From Oscillospiraceae bacterium (lineage in GTDB: Bacteria > Bacillota > Clostridia > Oscillospirales > Acutalibacteraceae), in NCBI GenBank assembly GCA_031266365.1, contig JAISBE010000011.1, positions 1 to 41,019 of the forward strand: DNA of 41,019 nt, written 5' to 3'. The first letter of the stretch is position 1; every line of letters starts with the position of its first letter. Shown one piece after another: positions 36,315-41,019 of this stretch. The position numbers and the translations under genes were made by a program. Under the pieces are notes generated by a model. It had not been told where the DNA came from, did not search any database, and was given only the letters and a program-made list of their open reading frames with translations.

Positions 36315-36362
36315 AAATGTATCATACTTTACATTTGCTTAAATGTCAAATAATTGACATTT
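36315..36362. promoter_or_regulatory. Two 22-bp inverted repeats in the alaS/lysozyme intergenic region
   Basis: AAATGTA-N8-TACATTT (36315-36336) and AAATGTCAA-N4-TTGACATTT (36341-36362) share outer AAATGT/ACATTT arms, equal length, and centres 26 bases apart. The first covers the alaS -10 and the second covers the -35 boxes of both divergent promoters, so they look like tandem operators for one dimeric regulator (inference). Confidence 0.6.
36321..36349 (-). promoter_or_regulatory. Promoter of alaS
   Basis: On the minus strand a perfect TTGACA (36344-36349), a 17-base spacer and TATGAT (36321-36326). Its -35 lies 4 bases from that of the divergent promoter. Confidence 0.8.
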
Positions 36363-36382
36363 AAAAAAAATCATGATAATAT
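36354..36382 (+). promoter_or_regulatory. Promoter of the GH25 lysozyme gene
   Basis: A perfect TTGACA, a 17-base spacer and TAATAT. The -35 forms one arm of the palindrome that also holds the alaS -35. Confidence 0.8.
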
Positions 36383-36450
36383 ATTTTAAGAGAGTGGAGC
36401 TCTGTATTAGAAATTTTATCTTTACTTAACACAGAAAGGGGACGCACAAT

Positions 36451-38115
36451 TTGTTAGACTTCACTTATCAAGTGAAGTTAAGCTATGCATATTGTGCAGA
36501 AAGTTTAATGAAGTCTAAGTTGCTAAAATCCGTTTTTGCGATTCCGCTAGTTTTATTTGCGCTTTTTAACCAAATTCTTTCCTTTAGTGCACAGGCTGCA
36601 GGGCCAATTTATCAGGGATTTTCTGTTTTGCCATCTTCTCAAGCAGTGGGTAGTGCTATAAAATTGCAAGCGTGGGGAGAGGGAGATGAATTAAACTATA
36701 AGTTTTATGTTTATAAGCAGAGCGACGGCGAAATTAAAATAATGAAGCCATTTAGCCCAGAGAATATTGCCTGTTGGATTCCTGGAGAAGCGGGTGATTA
36801 TCTTGTGTATGTCGTGATGCGAGATAAATCTGGGGCGATAGTGGAGAAATGTATTGATTGTAAAATCCACCCTATTGAAGCACCATCAATTCCCAAAATG
36901 AATGTCATGGTTAGTAAAGATTCATGCAAAGTTGCTGAATCGGTCTTAGTTGTCGCAAATTTCTTTGGTAAAAATCCTGATTCAGAAATCAGATTGTATG
37001 TATATAACCCAAGTACTGGTGAACAAGAAGAATTAGGCAATTTTGCTACTGGTTATGCCAGTTGGGGCCCCAAAAAAGCCGGTGATTATCTAGTTTTTGC
37101 ATCGGGAAGAGATAGTGATGGAAAAGTATTGGAAGGCTTTGTGCCCATTAAGGTGATTGAGCCACCTCAGATAACATACCTTGGCTTTGGTGCGTCATGT
37201 TCCTCTCCGCAAAGAGCGGGTACTGCTATCACTTTTAATGCAGCGGCCACATGCGCAGATGGATCACCGCCTTTATATAGATTTTATGTGCTGGACCCAG
37301 CATCGGGCAATACTGAAGAGATTAAGCCTTATAATGAAGAAAGCACAGGAACCTGGTCTCCCTCTAGCGGCGGAAATTATATAGTCTACGTGACCATAAA
37401 AGATGCCGCAGGGCATGTTATCGAAAAAGCCATTGATTTTACTGTTACTAGTTTGGAGCGAATCAGAGGTATAGACGTTGCATCGTGTCAAGGGGTTATG
37501 GATTTCGATACGGCGAAGGCGCAGGGCATACAGTTTGCTATGATACGTTCAAGCTTTGGAGATGATGAGCCTGGACAGCATGATCGTAGGTTTTTAGAAA
37601 ATGTAAGAAAGGCGAAGGATGCAGGTCTACATATAGGTATTTACCATTATTTTTATGGAACCAATGTCGAAAAAGCTGTTGGTGAAGCTCACCATTGTTT
37701 AAACATGATACGTGAGGCGGAACGGCTATACGGTAGACCGCTGTTTACATATCCTATCGCATTAGATGTGGAAGATGCAGCATTAGCCAGGTTACCTAGA
37801 GAAGAGCTGACGAATTATATCATCGCGTGGGCTAGAGTGATCAGAGAGGCTGGGTATTTGCCAGCGGTATATATCAACCCACTGTGGATAAGAAATAACA
37901 TAAATTTGCAGCCGATTAAGGATGCGGGTATATTATTGTGGCTCGCACAGTGGGGAGTCGATGCACCGGATTACGATTGTGCTATCTGGCAGTGTTCCGG
38001 CGGTGGCTTAGGTAATGGGGCGCAATATGGAGCTTCATCAAACGATATAGATTTAGATATCGCTTTTACAGATTTGCCTAGAATGGTAAGAGAAGGGCAT
38101 TATAACGGCTTTTAA
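36451..38115 (+). CDS. Exported GH25 lysozyme with three repeated N-terminal domains
   Basis: A 554-residue protein. From the Met at residue 20 it has a standard signal peptide (MKSKLLKSVFAIPLVLF, cleavage after AQA near residue 49). Three repeats of about 90 residues follow (about 52-142, 147-237, 240-334), each ending in a GDYLVYV / GNYIVYVTIKDAAG motif like the Y_Y_Y Ig-like fold. The GH25 muramidase domain starts at RIRGIDVASCQG (about 337), with the catalytic acids in IALDVED and late motifs LWLAQWG and IWQCS. It should cleave peptidoglycan outside the cell, perhaps in remodelling or attack on other bacteria. TTG 36451 has AAAGGGG upstream; ATG 36508 gives a cleaner signal peptide but a weak site. 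A perfect 9-bp hairpin (36458-36478) follows the TTG. Confidence 0.92.
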   Translation: MLDFTYQVKLSYAYCAESLMKSKLLKSVFAIPLVLFALFNQILSFSAQAAGPIYQGFSVLPSSQAVGSAIKLQAWGEGDELNYKFYVYKQSDGEIKIMKPFSPENIACWIPGEAGDYLVYVVMRDKSGAIVEKCIDCKIHPIEAPSIPKMNVMVSKDSCKVAESVLVVANFFGKNPDSEIRLYVYNPSTGEQEELGNFATGYASWGPKKAGDYLVFASGRDSDGKVLEGFVPIKVIEPPQITYLGFGASCSSPQRAGTAITFNAAATCADGSPPLYRFYVLDPASGNTEEIKPYNEESTGTWSPSSGGNYIVYVTIKDAAGHVIEKAIDFTVTSLERIRGIDVASCQGVMDFDTAKAQGIQFAMIRSSFGDDEPGQHDRRFLENVRKAKDAGLHIGIYHYFYGTNVEKAVGEAHHCLNMIREAERLYGRPLFTYPIALDVEDAALARLPREELTNYIIAWARVIREAGYLPAVYINPLWIRNNINLQPIKDAGILLWLAQWGVDAPDYDCAIWQCSGGGLGNGAQYGASSNDIDLDIAFTDLPRMVREGHYNGF

Positions 38116-38158
38116 TTGATAATTTGCTGATTTAGATAAATTATTAAGCTCAAAAGTA

Positions 38159-38199
38159 AATGATGAACAGTGAGGAAAATACAGCCACTGTTCATCATT
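38159..38199 (+). terminator. Terminator between the lysozyme gene and the exported-family pseudogene
   Basis: A perfect 14-bp stem (AATGATGAACAGTG and its complement) with a 13-base loop, then ATTTTGTTT on the plus strand and AT-rich sequence on the minus. It serves the lysozyme gene and possibly the converging pseudogene. Confidence 0.75.
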
Positions 38200-38225
38200 A
38201 TTTTGTTTGACTTGCTTTATGCGAT

Positions 38226-39316
38226 TTAAAGCTGTAGATTTTTTTCTCCTATGAGGACCGTTGTTATTGGGTGATTTGGCGCCGCTCTTACCTCAGCTGC
38301 GAGTTGAACAATCGTATCGGAGGCGCCATACGGATTGATATCGTGCTTAGACATGCTCACTGCGTTTTTCGTGCTCCAACCGGTGTGTTTTTCATTTCTA
38401 AGTTCATTCCTAGGACCTTTAGAGAATACGCGAGCGACAAACCGAATTTCGCACTCCTGCAAGGTAATCACCATAAAGTTAAGTTCATCCGGGCGTGATT
38501 TATCCGTGAAAGCATAGCTCTTCAGCACAACTATCGAATCGTTGAATATTGGGTGCACCGGTGGATGAGGCGGTCGAATCACGTCAGTATCGTCGTATGG
38601 TGCTTCCCCTTCATCCTTTGTAATTGGGACGGTTCTTATCACAGGGGCAAGGAAATGGTTGTATTCTGATCCCTCTACTGTAGTGAACGCTGTGAGTATG
38701 ACTTCCATACTGTCCGGGACGATGCAGTCCGAAACATCCCATGTGGCGACTAAACTATCTCCGATAGTAATTTCGGGATCGATGTCGTTTAGTGAATTAC
38801 CAGTTCTATTTTTTAAATTTATTAGCGGCTTCAGCGCCTGCATCAAGGTTTTCTGATTTTCCTCATTTTCGCATTGTACCGGAAGTTGTAGCAAATCGCT
38901 CGGGCCAACCGCTATGGTAAGTTCAGTCTTATCAGCGCTGAGAGAGGTTGTGATCGGCAGATAGGTGTCTATATCTAAGAGGAGTATGCGACGTAAGTAA
39001 CGGTTTTCGTTATGCAAACTTAGTATTATGTCGCCTTTATCGGTATGTTGGTATTCCGCGTATAGGGGGTACCGGTTACGTGGGTAGTCCCGGGTGTTAG
39101 CGTACTGCCTTGTAGGTCTTCACCTGTGAGTGTGTTGGAATTGTCCTATCCAGGTATGCAGGCTGCGATTCTTAGGTGTTCCTCGTCTATCGAGTGGTTC
39201 CAGAGCACCTTTAAGTAAGCTACGTTCCCGAAGGAGCTGACCGCCGTTGCAGTGGTTGAAGATATTGGCATGGCAAGCAGCAGGGTGGATAGTAGCAGTT
39301 TTTTTAAGAATTTCAA
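38226..39316 (-). pseudogene. Broken member of the exported tandem family
   Basis: From TTG 39316 the reading begins MKFLKKLLLSTLLLAMPISS, a signal peptide almost the same as in the intact gene at 40542, but meets TAG at 39146-39148. The same frame continues with family-like sequence (EDLQGSTLTPG, compare TDLWGTTIPAP) to a TAA at 39026-39028; the homology then moves to another frame (HTDKGDIILSLHNENRYLRRILL) and runs open to 38226, a 263-codon remainder. So one nonsense change plus one frameshift. The remainder contains VGPSDLLQL and DSLVATWDVSDCIVPDSMEV, matching the intact gene, plus an extra C-terminal domain of about 110 residues absent from it. G+C is visibly higher than in flanking genes. 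Confidence 0.65.
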
Positions 39317-39500
39317 TTTAATGCACTTCCATTCGTTTTCATAATTTGTTGTGAGTTTCTCAAGCTAGTTGCGTTTGTGGAAAGAGAGATATTTGCAGCC
39401 TCCTTTATTAGTTTTTGTAATATGAGTATAGTTCTATATTAATTAAAACACAGATTTTAGTTTATGTCAATATTAATTTAAGATTATTTTACTAAATATT
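39313..39500 (-). repeat. Upstream module of the exported family, copy 1
   Basis: About 190 bp, nearly identical to 40539-40728. It carries the promoter-like motif (39442-39470), AAAGGAGG (39399-39406) and a short ORF (MKTNGSALN, 39313-39342) whose TGA overlaps the TTG start of the following gene. Confidence 0.88.
39442..39470 (-). promoter_or_regulatory. Family promoter P1 with TAAACTAAA motif
   Basis: On the minus strand TTGACA, a 17-base spacer beginning TAAACTAAA, then TTTAAT. The same arrangement recurs at P2, at P3 and in the D blocks near 18.7-19.7 kb. Confidence 0.65.
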
Positions 39501-39533
39501 GTGTTCACCTGGGTATGTTAGGTTGCAGTCACG

Positions 39534-39803
39534 TCAATAGTGTGCTTCAGTTAGTTCTTTGTCCAGTATTTCCCCAACTCTCCGAACCGTCACGGTTATA
39601 GTATCAGGTAGTCGGAGATATGTGAATTGATCGGTTGATCGTAGTTCGACACTGAGCGCGTCGTAGAATGGGTAATGCGCATAGTCCCATGACTCGGTCA
39701 CTATTGTATTTATTTTGTCCATGGTGAGTGTGTGCCCGCGCCCTAGTTGTTCACCGTTGTCAGTGCGCCAGCATGTTGGTAGTATTTTCTCCAATGACGT
39801 CAA
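39534..39803 (-). CDS. C-terminal domain fragment of the exported family
   Basis: An open frame of 89 codons with no signal peptide and no good ribosome site. LTMDKINTIVTESWDYAHYPF and FTYLRLPDTITVTVRRV match the C-terminal domain of the gene just upstream (ITVDKINRIVTTSWNVANCPI; FTYLDTPAPITVPVWRV). DNA similarity extends upstream into the end of that gene: GGATGGTGAC at its stop is the counterpart of an internal GGATGGTGAC in it. So this is a duplicated C-terminal unit now out of frame with the upstream gene. It is either a relic or the second half of what was a two-domain protein. Confidence 0.45.
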   Translation of the reverse strand: MTSLEKILPTCWRTDNGEQLGRGHTLTMDKINTIVTESWDYAHYPFYDALSVELRSTDQFTYLRLPDTITVTVRRVGEILDKELTEAHY

Positions 39804-39813
39804 GTCAGGCTGG

Positions 39814-40542
39814 TCACCATCCTAGTTCGGCGTTTGCCCTAACTCTCCAAACCGGCACGGTTATAGGTGCAGGGGTGTCTAGATAGGTGAATTGCCCGCG
39901 TTTTCCGCGTGGGTGAAATTCGACGTAAATTTCATCTTTGATGGGGCAGTTCGCTACGTTCCATGATGTTGTCACTATGCGATTTATTTTGTCCACGGTG
40001 ATTTCTCGATCGCACCCAAGCGGTGTCCTGTCACCGTAACGGCGGCACCATGGTTCTAGTGTTTCCAGTAATGTCATCTCAGGCTTGTCACCATCCTTTA
40101 GTACTCTGATATCCAGCAGATCGCTCGGACCGACTTGGACAACTAGGAGTTGTTTATAAGTGTCTAGATATGCCGCTACCGGTGGCGCTTGTCCCTTCTT
40201 GGTTAGGATAACTCGACGTATGTAATCGGATCCATGATGTAGAGTTATTATGAATCCTGAGGTGTGTTTGGTCGTTAGATCCAGCGATGAATCGCCTCGG
40301 CGGTGCCGTAGAGCTGGTGCAGGAATTGTGGTCCCCCATAGGTCAGTTATTACTGGTTGTGGGCGCCAAACTTCCCAGGAGCCGTAATCGTAGGTTAGCG
40401 TAGCAGTAGCACCTTGTTCTGACACATAGGTATACACATCTACATTTCTTAGTGACTCGAGTAGTTCGCCATCCGCCGCCGCCGAAGAGAAAGGCATGGC
40501 AAGCAGCAGGGTGGTTATTAGCAGTTTTTTTAAGAATTTCAA
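39814..40542 (-). CDS. Exported protein, intact member of the tandem family
   Basis: A 242-residue protein with signal peptide MKFLKKLLITTLLLAMPFSSAAA (cleavage near residue 23). The mature part is rich in beta-prone Thr, Val and Tyr. It contains VGPSDLLDI (about residue 138) and the C-terminal unit with ITVDKINRIVTTSWNV and FTYLDTPAPITVPVWRV. I recognise no family. TTG start with GGAAG upstream. The end (NAELGW) reads into the duplicated fragment that follows in another frame, so this C-terminus may be the product of a frameshift. G+C is higher than the window average. Likely role: surface or secreted factor of unknown target (inference). Confidence 0.65.
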   Translation of the reverse strand: MKFLKKLLITTLLLAMPFSSAAADGELLESLRNVDVYTYVSEQGATATLTYDYGSWEVWRPQPVITDLWGTTIPAPALRHRRGDSSLDLTTKHTSGFIITLHHGSDYIRRVILTKKGQAPPVAAYLDTYKQLLVVQVGPSDLLDIRVLKDGDKPEMTLLETLEPWCRRYGDRTPLGCDREITVDKINRIVTTSWNVANCPIKDEIYVEFHPRGKRGQFTYLDTPAPITVPVWRVRANAELGW

Positions 40543-40616
40543 TTTAATGCACTTCCGTTCGTTTTCATAATTTGTTGTGAGTTTTTCAAGCTAGTTGCGT
40601 TTGAGGAAAGAGAGAT
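40539..40616 (-). CDS. Possible leader peptide overlapping the exported gene start
   Basis: After a strong AAAGGAGG (40625-40632) an open frame runs from about 40616 (no usual start; ATC or a nearby ATA) through an in-frame ATG at 40568 to a TGA overlapping the TTG of the exported gene. The last nine codons (MKTNGSALN) are kept in the other copy with one silent change (AAC/AAT). It may couple translation to the next gene. Confidence 0.3.
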   Translation of the reverse strand: MSLSSNATSLKNSQQIMKTNGSALN

Positions 40617-40667
40617 ATTCGCAGCCTCCTTTATTAGTTTTTATAATATGAGTATAATTCTATATTA

Positions 40668-40696
40668 ATTAAAACATAAATTTTAGTTTATGTCAA
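40668..40696 (-). promoter_or_regulatory. Family promoter P2 with TAAACTAAA motif
   Basis: On the minus strand TTGACA, a 17-base spacer beginning TAAACTAAA, and TTTAAT, about 125 bases before the intact exported gene. Confidence 0.65.
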
Positions 40697-40698
40697 TA

Positions 40699-40743
40699 TT
40701 AATTTAAGACTATTTTACTAAATATTGATTTATAAATTTTCAT
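40699..40743 (-). pseudogene. Truncated third family copy (14-codon stub)
   Basis: GGAAGTGC and an ATG start a short frame MKIYKSIFSKIVLN that stops where promoter module P2 begins. It resembles the small ORF in block D (MQFYRTIFSIVFSK), also followed by the same promoter-like motif. It is either the remnant of a gene cut by duplication or a conserved part of the module. Confidence 0.4.
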
Positions 40744-41019
40744 TCTATGCACTTCCTTTCGTGTGTAGTTTTTGGTGGGTTTGTGAAATTGCTGGCTTTG
40801 GGTGATTCGGTATGAATTGGGAAATTTAACCGTGGCTTCATTAAGTGTAATTGGCATCTTTTATGCAATGTAGATGGAATGCTTGCTATATTAGATGCCC
40901 AAGTTTAGTTTATATCAACATTAATTTACGAGTGATTGGCCAAATACTGGTGCGCAAAAGCACCGCTGTTGGATGTAGTCGGTGTTCCAAAAAAGTTATT
41001 TAGCTATACCTGGTGAGAG
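40744..41019. other. Degenerate third upstream module to the window edge
   Basis: Contains P3 (40890-40918), an upstream segment resembling those before P1 and P2 (compare CAGTATTTGG with CAATATTTAG), and a GGTGC/GCACC hairpin at 40949-40964. No complete gene is visible; a minus-strand gene may end just past the edge. Confidence 0.4.
40890..40918 (-). promoter_or_regulatory. Family promoter P3, diverged
   Basis: TTGATA, a 17-base spacer beginning TAAACTAAA, and TCTAAT on the minus strand, with ATA following as in the D-block motifs. Confidence 0.5.

Larger units (their letters stand above)
40539..40728 (-). repeat. Upstream module of the exported family, copy 2
   Basis: A partner of 39313-39500 with only scattered differences. 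It includes promoter P2, the AAAGGAGG site and the short overlapping ORF. Confidence 0.88.

Noticed and set aside
36205..36320. T-box riboswitch before alaS
   Set aside because: Hairpins are present but the conserved AGGGTGGNACCGCG sequence and specifier-loop layout are not.

Overview
This window is AT-rich chromosomal DNA from a low-GC Firmicute, most likely a member of Clostridia close to Oscillospirales (inference). The reasons are strong AGGAGG-type ribosome sites with frequent TTG and GTG starts, clear sigma-A-type promoters, clusters such as topA-dprA, plsX-rnc-ftsY and infC-rpmI-rplT, a processive diacylglycerol glucosyltransferase, and a surface O-acetylation cluster (MBOAT, two DHHW proteins, SGNH, DUF4358) of a kind common in Clostridia. 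TGA acts as a normal stop. No phage or transposase genes were seen.

Layout. Bases 1-3000 carry small hypothetical genes, tRNA-Lys(CTT), tRNA-Glu(CTC) and a sodium:amino-acid symporter. Bases 3225-4248 are a tandem repeat of about 112 bp with no gene. Next come proS and acpP, a small membrane protein with tRNA-Thr(CGT), and two related small exported proteins (7.3-8.4 kb). A minus-strand run from 15.6 to 8.5 kb holds the surface-modification cluster, a hypoxanthine-DNA glycosylase and folC. A solitary 5S rRNA gene with its own promoter and terminator lies at 15.8-15.95 kb. A DUF1624-type membrane acyltransferase and ychF follow on the plus strand. Bases 18.0-20.5 kb are a gene-free mosaic of four repeat blocks arranged as A-B-C, A-B-D, A-B-D, A, A-B-C, A. 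From 20.5 to 36.2 kb the minus strand is a dense housekeeping region: rdgB, a small Cys-rich ORF, ftsY, rnc, plsX, topA, dprA, a TrmH-type methyltransferase, rplT, rpmI, infC with a structured leader, degV, tRNA-Ala(GGC), a glycolipid glucosyltransferase, a HIT protein and alaS. A palindrome carrying back-to-back promoters separates alaS from an exported GH25 lysozyme.

The last 2.8 kb hold a tandem family of exported proteins of unknown function, visibly richer in G+C than the rest: one intact gene, one C-terminal fragment, one pseudogene broken by a stop and a frameshift, and one copy cut down to a 14-codon stub. Each has a near-identical upstream module with the promoter-like motif TTGAYATAAACYAAA, and the same motif plus a related small ORF occurs in the D blocks of the 18-20 kb mosaic. 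This link between a repeat family and an expanding, decaying exported-protein family is the least expected feature of the window. Three genes (infC, folC and the DUF1624 gene) also appear to start at ATT or ATA.
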